Under the pieces are notes generated by a model that had not been told where the DNA came from, made no database searches, and worked only from the letters and a program-made list of their open reading frames with translations. Shown here in pieces: positions 13,937 through 20,300 of a stretch of DNA of 20,300 nt. The translations under genes and the position numbers were made by a program. How positions within the stretch are numbered: position 1 is the stretch's first letter; the number at the start of each line of letters is the position of its first letter. The DNA comes from Candidatus Bathyarchaeota archaeon. GTDB lineage: Archaea > Thermoproteota > Bathyarchaeia > Bathyarchaeales > Bathyarchaeaceae. The stretch spans positions 1 to 20,300 of the forward strand of contig JAOUJL010000014.1 in NCBI GenBank assembly GCA_029883255.1, given 5' to 3'.

Positions 13937-15735
13937 TTCTTGCCAAATCTTTATTCAAGCGTTTTCTCAAGCTAAGTGCGGTCGTAAATCTATTCACTGT
14001 GATAACCGGCGTAGTTTTGATCTGGTTTTATCTAAGTGGTCTTAGGCTTGGCAATGAAAATGTTTCTATAATTCTTCTATTCTTCGGTGTTTTCCTCTGC
14101 ACAATCTCTATGGTTTTCTCATACATTTTTTCAACAAAAGAGAAATTGGCAAAATTTTCACTTTTTTCCCTGTACATCCTCTCCTATTGCTTGCTTACCA
14201 TCTACAGCTTTAGATATTACTTCTTCGGATCTGATCTCGCAGGGGAGTACACGATCGCTTCAATTGCTGATACCTCAAACAGTTGGCCAATTTCTCTTCT
14301 TGCAGTCGGATGGGGTCCAAGAGCAGGTCGCTATGCTAGCAGTCTCAGCGTCAGCGTTTTACCTATAATACTTTCAAAGGTTATAGGTATAGACCTTCTG
14401 CAATTGTTTAAATTTGTGATGCCAGCAATTGGCGCTTTCGTTCCAGTTGTGCTATACTTACTGATAGCTGAAGTCTACAGAGACAGAAAGTTGGCTTTCC
14501 TAGGTGCAATGTTGTTTGCAATATCTCACCTTCAAGTTTTTATGCTCTCTTACATGTTTCGCAGACAGGTAGGACACCTGTTCTCGGTTCTCGGTCTTCT
14601 TGTGATTTTCAAGGCGCACAATATCAAGGATGCCACGATTTGGAAAGCCCTTTTAGCATTGTTTTTCGGGGGCATAGTACTTTCGAATTACTATATCGCA
14701 GACTGGGCGTTTCTATTGTTTCTTGGCATTTTGCTGGCGCCAATTGCTGCAAAAATTCTAAGAAGAAAGATGAAACAGGATGGTTTGATACTTTCATGGA
14801 AAATGTTTCTCCTTTATTGCGGTATAGCAGCAGGTTGGTTATGGTTTGCTGCAAACATTATTTTCATGGAACACTTGAGCAATTTGCAAAAATCAATTTC
14901 GCTGGTTATTCAGTATGGTCCTCAGTACTTGTGGAAAGTTGTGACAACAGGCAAATTTCTGCCCTCAACCCCAGGCGGAACTACAGTCCAAGAAGGTCTC
15001 ACTGGAAGCGCAATCCTAAACATTTGGTACTACTTTGTCGTTCTGCTTCCTGGAGTTGGATGGCTATATGCGTTGATTAGAAAAAAGAACAACATAAAAG
15101 AAATAGCTTTACTTTCATGGTTCTTCCTTGCTTTTCCCTACTTCTTCTACGAAAGCTTCTACGGTGTCATCGGTTCTTCAGCGCCTTTTGCCACAGGTTT
15201 CTTGGTGTTTTCTGTGTTTACTGCGATTTCTGTTCATCGATCAAGCTGGAAAAAACGGAGCCAAAAAATCTTCGCAATCTTCTCGATTATGCTCATTGCA
15301 GTTAGCCTTCCACTTAATTTGAGTCTAGTCAATAATCAAGTATTACATTTTCATCCTGAGACGGAAATTTCTCCTCAGGTAAGAGCCATCCAATGGGACA
15401 TTAGCTTTGGAGATATGAAATTCGTTAATTGGTTTCAGAACTTTGTCCCAAGCGAAGAAGCAATTACCGTCGACGATCGAGGGTTCAATCTATTGATGGT
15501 GGCTAACCATCTTAATAAAGAACATCAAAGCTATCCTCGTTTTATGATAAGAAGCATTTTTCTTATCGCAACTAGTTCTTTTGTTCAACACGGGGTATGG
15601 CACACATATGTCTGGGGCTTTTCAACAAGAAACGTTTCTTCATCAGTTATGATTGCTAATAACTCAATCGTGTATTGTGACGGAAACACTTTCTTACTTA
15701 TGCAATTTTCAAGCCAACAAAATTCTCTGTCATGA
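13933..15735 (+). CDS. Multi-span membrane protein, DUF2206-like, putative GT-C-type enzyme
   Basis: 600 residues with about 12 predicted membrane helices up to about residue 470, then a C-terminal extracytoplasmic region of about 130 residues. The first outer loop holds GSDLAGEY (99-106), an acidic motif placed like the catalytic Asp/Glu loop of GT-C lipid-linked sugar transferases. The following SLSVSVLPIILSKVIGID is reminiscent of archaeal DUF2206 proteins. Its role could be to use lipid-linked sugars on the outer face or to polymerise glycan units, which is inference from topology and context. ATG 13933 follows GGGAGG by seven bases. The stop codon lies within an inverted repeat (TGTCAT/ATGACA). 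Confidence 0.75.
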   Translation: MILAKSLFKRFLKLSAVVNLFTVITGVVLIWFYLSGLRLGNENVSIILLFFGVFLCTISMVFSYIFSTKEKLAKFSLFSLYILSYCLLTIYSFRYYFFGSDLAGEYTIASIADTSNSWPISLLAVGWGPRAGRYASSLSVSVLPIILSKVIGIDLLQLFKFVMPAIGAFVPVVLYLLIAEVYRDRKLAFLGAMLFAISHLQVFMLSYMFRRQVGHLFSVLGLLVIFKAHNIKDATIWKALLALFFGGIVLSNYYIADWAFLLFLGILLAPIAAKILRRKMKQDGLILSWKMFLLYCGIAAGWLWFAANIIFMEHLSNLQKSISLVIQYGPQYLWKVVTTGKFLPSTPGGTTVQEGLTGSAILNIWYYFVVLLPGVGWLYALIRKKNNIKEIALLSWFFLAFPYFFYESFYGVIGSSAPFATGFLVFSVFTAISVHRSSWKKRSQKIFAIFSIMLIAVSLPLNLSLVNNQVLHFHPETEISPQVRAIQWDISFGDMKFVNWFQNFVPSEEAITVDDRGFNLLMVANHLNKEHQSYPRFMIRSIFLIATSSFVQHGVWHTYVWGFSTRNVSSSVMIANNSIVYCDGNTFLLMQFSSQQNSLS

Positions 15736-15743
15736 TAATGACA
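15728..15743. terminator. Small inverted repeat at the end of the plus-strand run
   Basis: TGTCAT, loop GATA, ATGACA: a perfect six-base stem spanning the stop of the DUF2206-like gene. An alternative stem pairs CTCTGT (15725-15730) with ACAGAG (15757-15762), using part of the same arm. A pyrimidine-rich stretch with TTTTTCCC follows near 15800. It lies where the plus-strand run meets a convergent gene, so a termination role is possible but weakly supported. Confidence 0.3.
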
Positions 15744-15844
15744 CTATCCGTAAAATACAGAGTCCAGTGTGTTTGATAGATACTTCTAGAATCTAGTTCC
15801 TTTTTCCCACGTTGCAATTTTGCTTTCACCTTAACTCTACGTTC

Positions 15845-15862
15845 AACATGCGCGCGCATGTT
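15845..15862. repeat. 18-base perfect palindrome with GCGCGC core
   Basis: AACATGCGCGCGCATGTT equals its own reverse complement. It overlaps the stop codon of the minus-strand methyltransferase gene in the convergent spacer. It may be a protein-binding site, a hairpin that ends transcription from either side, or part of the recurring GCGCG motif set. Confidence 0.7.
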
Positions 15863-16730
15863 ACTTTTCAAGGAACAATGCACCAAATGTATAATCATTG
15901 GTGTCTTTCCTCTTAAAAATCTCCCAAGGACTAAAATGCCCACTTCTAATGGCAGATATTTTGTATCTCCAGGATATTCTTCTGCAATAGAATATACACA
16001 ATAAATAGTTGTTGCCATTATCAAAGAAGACTTCATTTTCTCTTATCTTCAGCCCAGAAGGTTCTACAAATTGCTCGTAAATGTCTTCTGGAGAATTTAT
16101 CTGTGCAAGCCTATCTGGGTTTCTATAATCGAAGGTGATACTAAATTTACCTCCTCTGACAAGTAAATCTTTAATATTCTTGTTTATAGTTACCCTGTCA
16201 TACCTTGGTATGTGTTCATAAACACATATGGAAGTTATATGATCGAATTTCGAATCAAAGTCCAGTTCTCTCATGTCCATAACATAATTTTTTAAATTCC
16301 ATCCTTCCTGTTTCGACACAAAGTTTGCATTATTGACTAACTCTTCTTGGAGATCAATTGTTGTTACATCAACTCCCTTTGATGCTAAGTAATATGAAAA
16401 TAATGACGAACTTCCACCTAAATCCAAAACCTTATGTTCTGGACTGAACTCGTTGTTTAGAACAACCCATATTATCTCCCAATACAAGAACCAAGGAAAA
16501 TTTTTGTCATCAGCCGCTCCTTTAATACTCCCATAACCATAACCGCGGTTGATTCGTTCATATGAACTTGGTTCTCCAGTTAAATCAAAGCGCCCATACC
16601 AAGAACTGATTTTCAAATTTTTGGCTCTCAGCTTCTTAATCAAATTATTGAGTTCGTTAACTATTGCTAAGGCTTCATCTGACTTAAGATCGTCAAAGTC
16701 CATCGTTTTGTTGATAATTTTCTGGTGCAT
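15861..16730 (-). CDS. Class I SAM-dependent methyltransferase
   Basis: 289 residues with a Rossmann-type methyltransferase core. The glycine-rich SAM loop VLDLGGSSSLFSYYLASKG lies at about 101-119, the acidic end of strand 2 at VTTIDLQ, and a later strand with ITSICVYEHIPRYDR occupies the usual motif near the active site, followed by GGKFSITFDYRNP. The N-terminal 75 residues are helical and polar with no membrane segment. It is transcribed against its neighbours from its own promoter region. Its place among sugar enzymes suggests methylation of a sugar or glycan intermediate, but the substrate is not readable. ATG 16730 is the first in-frame start. Confidence 0.85.
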   Translation of the reverse strand: MHQKIINKTMDFDDLKSDEALAIVNELNNLIKKLRAKNLKISSWYGRFDLTGEPSSYERINRGYGYGSIKGAADDKNFPWFLYWEIIWVVLNNEFSPEHKVLDLGGSSSLFSYYLASKGVDVTTIDLQEELVNNANFVSKQEGWNLKNYVMDMRELDFDSKFDHITSICVYEHIPRYDRVTINKNIKDLLVRGGKFSITFDYRNPDRLAQINSPEDIYEQFVEPSGLKIRENEVFFDNGNNYLLCIFYCRRISWRYKISAIRSGHFSPWEIFKRKDTNDYTFGALFLEK

Positions 16731-17034
16731 ACAAATATATTATGGACTTTGAGCAGAAAATGTTTGCCACAAGATGTATATAATCAAATGCGCGGGCACG
16801 AGTTTATAACGTTGTTATATTTTCCGATATCGCGCGCAATTTTCTCATAGAATTGCTGGTGAATCTATATGTCAACAGGTCCCACGTCATAAAATTTCTG
16901 ATTTGGCAAACTCCTCCAGAAACTAAACGACTTGATTATGAGAATTAATCCGGTATCTGGTTGCTTCTTCATTTTTGCGACAAAGGACATTAAAAGAAAT
17001 AACGTAGTAACAAGTGAATCTAAGTGATTGATCG
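16731..17034. other. Divergent intergenic region, promoters and no supported gene
   Basis: This 304-base spacer between two divergent genes is AT-rich. It holds TATA-like elements near 16775-16785, GCGCG motifs at 16788-16797 and 16830-16836, and a start-less plus-strand open frame of 54 codons (16784-16948) ending in LIWQTPPETKRLDYEN that I do not recognise. A 34-codon minus-strand frame also exists but lacks any recognisable motif. I see no RNA gene. Confidence 0.5.
16775..16785 (-). promoter_or_regulatory. Candidate TATA box for the methyltransferase gene
   Basis: Read on the minus strand the sequence is GATTATATACA, close to the archaeal TTTATATA box, about 48 bases before the methyltransferase ATG at 16730. 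Transcription would begin roughly 25 bases downstream, leaving a short leader. The element is nearly symmetrical, so it could also be read on the plus strand. Confidence 0.35.
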
Positions 17035-17934
17035 ATGTCCCACAAAGGCTTACAAAAGGCTTGGAGTGAAGAGCTTCGTTCCATTGATGTCGTTATGTGC
17101 ACCTGTAATAGTAATAAAACTTGGTTCAAAAGATGCTTAAAATCGATTAAAAATGAGATTCCCGTTCACTGTTTCATTCTTGTTGATTGCTTTTCGCGTG
17201 ACAACACTGTAAATGCCGTGAAACAACTATTTCCAAACGCAAAAATTGTCCGAACAGAAGCCAAACTTGCTCAATCTCGCAAAATAGGTTTTGAAATGGT
17301 TGATACACCATGGTTTGGTTTTATTGACGATGACATCGAGTTCAAAAGGGACTGGTACAAGAAGATTATAGCACGCATTACAGAAGATGTGGGAGCAGTA
17401 GCAGGTTTAGCTATAGAAACGCATCCAGGTCTGGAGAAATTTGCCTACCTACGCATAAACGATAAATGGATGAAATCACGAAAAAAGGGAGTTGCAACAA
17501 AGCAAAATCCAGATTCAACGCGCGGACTTACACACAACACCCTGTGCCGTAGAAAAGCTGTAAGCGGCTGGTCGCCTCCACCAAACCTTGTAGCTTACGA
17601 AGACCACCACCTCCTTCGCCACATTGTCCGAAAAGGATTTAAATGGATGTCCGTTTCAGACGCTCAAGCAAAACATCATGGAATCCACAACTGCAAGAGT
17701 GAATATCGAAAGGCAAAATGGAACTATGCCGGTGCAAGATACATCGGAGCCACTAGTCTTCAGCGATTGCTTAGAACAACCATTTACATCGGATTATTAG
17801 TAACGTTCGCTAGTTTCAAAATTCGTGATCCTTCGATAATCACAATTTCATTTTCCGCCCATTTAGGAAGAATTGTAGGATATTTGAAATGGAACAAATA
17901 CATGAGTTCATATATAAATGCCCGTACATACTGA
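17035..17934 (+). CDS. GT2 family glycosyltransferase
   Basis: 299 residues. A GT-A domain begins at about 17 (IDVVMCTCNSNKTW, with TCN in place of the common TYN), includes LVDCFSRDNT, the metal-binding IDDD at 97-100, and a later YEDHHLLRHIVRKG segment that supplies the ED-type acid motif. The C-terminal region has one weakly hydrophobic stretch (TTIYIGLLVTFASF) that may touch the membrane. It is the first gene of a two-gene plus-strand pair with the GT2 that follows 27 bases later. Donor and acceptor are unknown. The ATG at 17035 is used, although no strong ribosome site precedes it, so a short-leader transcript is possible. Confidence 0.8.
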   Translation: MSHKGLQKAWSEELRSIDVVMCTCNSNKTWFKRCLKSIKNEIPVHCFILVDCFSRDNTVNAVKQLFPNAKIVRTEAKLAQSRKIGFEMVDTPWFGFIDDDIEFKRDWYKKIIARITEDVGAVAGLAIETHPGLEKFAYLRINDKWMKSRKKGVATKQNPDSTRGLTHNTLCRRKAVSGWSPPPNLVAYEDHHLLRHIVRKGFKWMSVSDAQAKHHGIHNCKSEYRKAKWNYAGARYIGATSLQRLLRTTIYIGLLVTFASFKIRDPSIITISFSAHLGRIVGYLKWNKYMSSYINARTY

Positions 17935-17961
17935 AAAATTATCTTCCTAACACTTTTTGAG

Positions 17962-18810
17962 ATGGATTCAATGAATGTATCAGTTGTTATCTTAACTCAC
18001 AACAGAAATAGAGACTGTGCCGAAGCTATTGAGAGTTGCCTTAATCAAAGTTTAGAACCGTTAGAAATAATTGTTGTTGATGATCAATCCGATGTTCCGT
18101 TCAAATATCGCCATCCTAGAGTTAAAGTGATCAGATGTGATGAAGAAATGGGCCTCGCAGCTGCGAAAAATCTTGGTTTTAAAGAAGCACGAGGCGAAAT
18201 AATAGCAATAATAGATGACGATTGCATCGCTGACCGCAACTGGACTAAAGTGATTAAAGAAATCTTCCATGACAATAATGTTGACATCGCAGCTGGAAAA
18301 GTCATACCGCTTCTAAATTCACGGCTACCATGTTGGTGGAATGACGATCTTTCTGTATTTATAAGCGTTCACGGAAAATCTCGAGAAGAGCAACCCAACG
18401 TATTTGGGTGTAATATGGCAGTGAAAAAAGAAACTTTCCTTAAATTTGGATATTACAATGAAAAGCTTGGCAGAAAGGGGGGGCTTCTTCTTTCAAACGA
18501 TGAAACCGATTTTATTCAGCGGGTTTCTCTTTTGGGAGGCAGAGTCTTTTTTAGTAATAGAATGAAAGTCTGGCATAAAATTAGTCCAAAAAGGTTATCC
18601 ATGGTTTTTCTTTTTAAAAGGGCTTGGTGGCAAGGAATAAGCAATAGGGTGCAATATCCAGTGAACACTATAGGATCACTAAGAAATATTGGTGGGATAG
18701 CTTCCTGCATGTTGAGGATTTTGTTCACCCCCAGACGTTCTAGATATTTTCTGTTGCGGTTGCTAGAGAAGTCGGGTTACTTTTGGGGGCTCCTTACATA
18801 CCGTGAGTGA
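17962..18810 (+). CDS. GT2 family glycosyltransferase
   Basis: 282-residue GT-A enzyme: SVVILTHNRNRDCAEAI at 7-23, EIIVVDDQSD at 35-44, GLAAAKNLGF, the DxD site IDDDC at 84-88, and NDETDFIQRV as the catalytic-base segment. The C-terminal tail is basic (KRAWWQGISNR, FTPRRSRYFLLRLLEKSG) and suits peripheral membrane attachment. This arrangement is typical of rhamnosyl-like or N-acetylglucosaminyl-like GT2 enzymes, which is not enough to name the sugar. ATG 17962 is used; ATG 17971 (MNVSVV) matches the usual family start and is an equal candidate. The next gene is convergent with a 96-base spacer. Confidence 0.85.
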   Translation: MDSMNVSVVILTHNRNRDCAEAIESCLNQSLEPLEIIVVDDQSDVPFKYRHPRVKVIRCDEEMGLAAAKNLGFKEARGEIIAIIDDDCIADRNWTKVIKEIFHDNNVDIAAGKVIPLLNSRLPCWWNDDLSVFISVHGKSREEQPNVFGCNMAVKKETFLKFGYYNEKLGRKGGLLLSNDETDFIQRVSLLGGRVFFSNRMKVWHKISPKRLSMVFLFKRAWWQGISNRVQYPVNTIGSLRNIGGIASCMLRILFTPRRSRYFLLRLLEKSGYFWGLLTYRE

Positions 18811-18906
18811 AACGCGCCCGTATGCTGATAAGAATATAATTTGTTCAACTTACCCTTTCGGGATTAAAAAGGCCAACGCCGTAGGCCCAAGGTTGCACGT
18901 TAATGT

Positions 18907-20178
18907 TTATGGTTTCCAACCATCATATTGTGCTGTCCAATATCTCCAAGCATTCCACTGCGCATCGCTGACGAAAGGACACCACCACTCAAGCATTCTT
19001 ATGTAGTCAAAGAATTGCGGGATCTTTGAGTATGTATAATTTATGTAGTCTATTGCCATTTCTTCTAACTGTGCTTTAGTGTAGTCTGTCAAGATGTCAT
19101 CCCTCATCTCGAGGATTTGCCAAGGCATGTTATACTCAAAGGTGCCGATGAATTTCTCTCCCATGTCTGAATCTTCTGCACATTGCTTAACTATTTTTTC
19201 AAACAGCCAGTCGATGTAGCCGTGAGCGCCTAGTGCTACTACATCATTATCGTTCCAGCTTATGTTCCATTCGCCATAAAGGCTAATTCCCCACACATCA
19301 ACTTGTTTCATCCCATTTAAATATCCAGCTGTTTCTTCCCCACCACTTGTTCCATTTATTCTAAGCTTTCCACGCTTCAACCATTCATCAGCACTCCAAG
19401 GAATAATATGAGCAGCTACTTTAACATTGTCGAACCCCACTACGGACTTTGCTTCCATTATCATGGTCATAGCATTCTCGTAGCTTGATGGATGAATGCG
19501 CCAGTTTCTACCTATTCCTGCCCCACCCCAGTTTGTCCACGGATAGAGATTGAACTCCCAGCATGGCTCCCAAATGATCATCTTGTCGGAATATCCTGCC
19601 GATGACATCCATGTTTTTAAGTAATTAAAGAATTTCTTATATCCCGTTAAATTTGCCATAGGTTGTGCCGGAATATCTTGTTCCATATTTGACGTGACAT
19701 AATATCTATCTTCGAGTGGGTCTATGTTAGTTATCCACAGGGCGAGAACAGGAACGTAGCCATTGTCCCAGCAATATGCAAGGTTGCGCTTAAGATTCTC
19801 AAAGTTTACCCCTCCCTCACTCCACGAGTTATCCGTAATCGTCATATGTCCAAAAGTATCGTAGTAACCCCCGGAAGGAACAAGAATTTCTGATGGCTCC
19901 GTAGCGCTATTGTTTATTTCTGCACTAAGCTGCATTCTGGCGAAAAGTACATGAGTACGATTATAGGAGCCGCCCGTGATGCCCAGTATGCCTCGTCCGG
20001 TATGAAACGCATCAAGATAAGACTCTGAGGAGTAGCCAATTGTTCCACTGGTTCCAATAAGGCTTGAATTATAAACTGTTGCAAATGAAGCTCCTACCAA
20101 AAACAGGAGGAGTATACCTACTACGAAAACTCTTTTTCCGATCTCTTGCGTGGTTTCACATCTCAATTCTGCGATCAT
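18907..20178 (-). CDS. Exported glycoside hydrolase, GH26-like (clan GH-A TIM barrel)
   Basis: 423 residues with an N-terminal signal or anchor helix (KRVFVVGILLLFLVGASFA, about 15-33) and an outer catalytic barrel. MIIWEPCWEFNLYPW carries a Glu-containing W-E-x-N segment placed like the acid/base of GH26 enzymes (Glu208 here), followed by an S-x-Y-x-x-A helix and VKVAAHIIPW. FIGTFEYNMPW supplies the candidate nucleophile Glu348. Several N-glycosylation sequons (NRT, NNS, NLT, NGT, NIS, NYT) fit an extracellular archaeal protein. ATG 20178 is preferred over an in-frame TTG at 20241 because it puts a normal signal peptide at the N-terminus. It may trim or release the glycan made by this locus, or digest foreign polysaccharide; family-level substrate is uncertain. 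Confidence 0.72.
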   Translation of the reverse strand: MIAELRCETTQEIGKRVFVVGILLLFLVGASFATVYNSSLIGTSGTIGYSSESYLDAFHTGRGILGITGGSYNRTHVLFARMQLSAEINNSATEPSEILVPSGGYYDTFGHMTITDNSWSEGGVNFENLKRNLAYCWDNGYVPVLALWITNIDPLEDRYYVTSNMEQDIPAQPMANLTGYKKFFNYLKTWMSSAGYSDKMIIWEPCWEFNLYPWTNWGGAGIGRNWRIHPSSYENAMTMIMEAKSVVGFDNVKVAAHIIPWSADEWLKRGKLRINGTSGGEETAGYLNGMKQVDVWGISLYGEWNISWNDNDVVALGAHGYIDWLFEKIVKQCAEDSDMGEKFIGTFEYNMPWQILEMRDDILTDYTKAQLEEMAIDYINYTYSKIPQFFDYIRMLEWWCPFVSDAQWNAWRYWTAQYDGWKP

Positions 20179-20260
20179 CTTTCTATCCTTATAGTATATC
20201 TTACGAAGTAATAAACGTTCTCGTATATTCGAACAACACAACTACACTTGTCCCTTTTAC

Positions 20261-20276
20261 CTAATTATACTTTCGC
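20261..20276 (-). promoter_or_regulatory. Candidate BRE/TATA promoter for the glycoside hydrolase
   Basis: On the minus strand the bases read GCGAAAGTATAATTAG, an A-rich BRE-like hexamer directly before a TATA-like box. Transcription would start near 20240, giving a leader of about 60 bases to the ATG at 20178. A second, weaker box (CGTTTATTAC, near 20208-20217) would give an almost leaderless transcript. Confidence 0.4.
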
Positions 20277-20300
20277 CTAATACGCGCACATAAGTGCACG

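Noticed and set aside
14640..15080. A 146-codon plus-strand open frame in another frame of the DUF2206-like gene
   Set aside because: It overlaps a continuous multi-helix coding frame and has a low-complexity, non-protein-like composition.
15698..16036. A 112-codon minus-strand open frame over the convergent spacer and methyltransferase end
   Set aside because: It overlaps the methyltransferase C-terminus in a different frame, crosses the palindrome and has no protein signature.
20179..20241. The longer TTG start for the glycoside hydrolase
   Set aside because: It would add 21 polar and basic residues ahead of the signal segment and use a rare start close to the predicted transcription start, while ATG 20178 gives a normal exported N-terminus.
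1..20300. tRNA genes, CRISPR arrays, riboswitches or integration sites
   Set aside because: I looked for T-loop-like GGTTCGAATCC segments, regularly spaced direct repeats and integrase genes and found nothing I could support by eye.

Overview
The window looks archaeal, probably from an uncultivated Thermoproteota lineage such as Bathyarchaeia. The evidence is protein families that are mostly archaeal (a DUF2206-like multi-span protein, a DUF1616-like secreted domain, a DPM1-type glycosyltransferase without membrane tail), frequent TTG and GTG starts behind GGAGG-type ribosome sites, 4-base start/stop overlaps, and TATA-like boxes instead of bacterial -35/-10 pairs. The lineage assignment is an inference. 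Base composition is moderate to AT-rich. I saw no tRNA, rRNA, CRISPR array, transposase or integrase.

Almost everything here serves the assembly of a cell-surface glycan or glycolipid. From 1 to 13548 all genes lie on the plus strand, closely spaced or overlapping, and probably form one or a few transcripts. The first two genes make nucleotide sugars: a UDP-glucose 6-dehydrogenase (cut by the window start) and a UDP-glucuronate decarboxylase-like enzyme, predicting UDP-GlcA and UDP-xylose. Two membrane-anchored proteins of unknown role follow (one DUF1616-like), then a DPM1-like GT2 and a GT4 glycosyltransferase.

The most distinctive block is 5295-11429. Three paralogous CapK/PaaK-type adenylate-forming ligases alternate with a GT4 glycosyltransferase and a FemAB-like acyltransferase. 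This suggests that carboxylic acids (acyl, aromatic or amino acid) are activated and attached to the glycan. The first 171 bases of ligases 2 and 3 are far more alike than the sequence that follows, which points to gene conversion. A sugar 4-epimerase and a membrane GT2 synthase close this run.

Between 13549 and 13932 is a small gene graveyard: an open frame broken by a stop, then the N-terminus of a PIG-L/LmbE deacetylase that lacks key metal-site residues and ends after about 26 recognisable residues. A 600-residue DUF2206-like membrane protein follows.

From 15736 the layout loosens: a minus-strand SAM methyltransferase, two plus-strand GT2 enzymes, and a minus-strand exported glycoside hydrolase resembling family 26. 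Short GCGCG-rich motifs, including an 18-base perfect palindrome, recur at gene ends and in the spacers of an otherwise AT-rich window. No flippase, ABC exporter or initiating phosphoglycosyltransferase is visible, so the locus probably extends to the left of the window.
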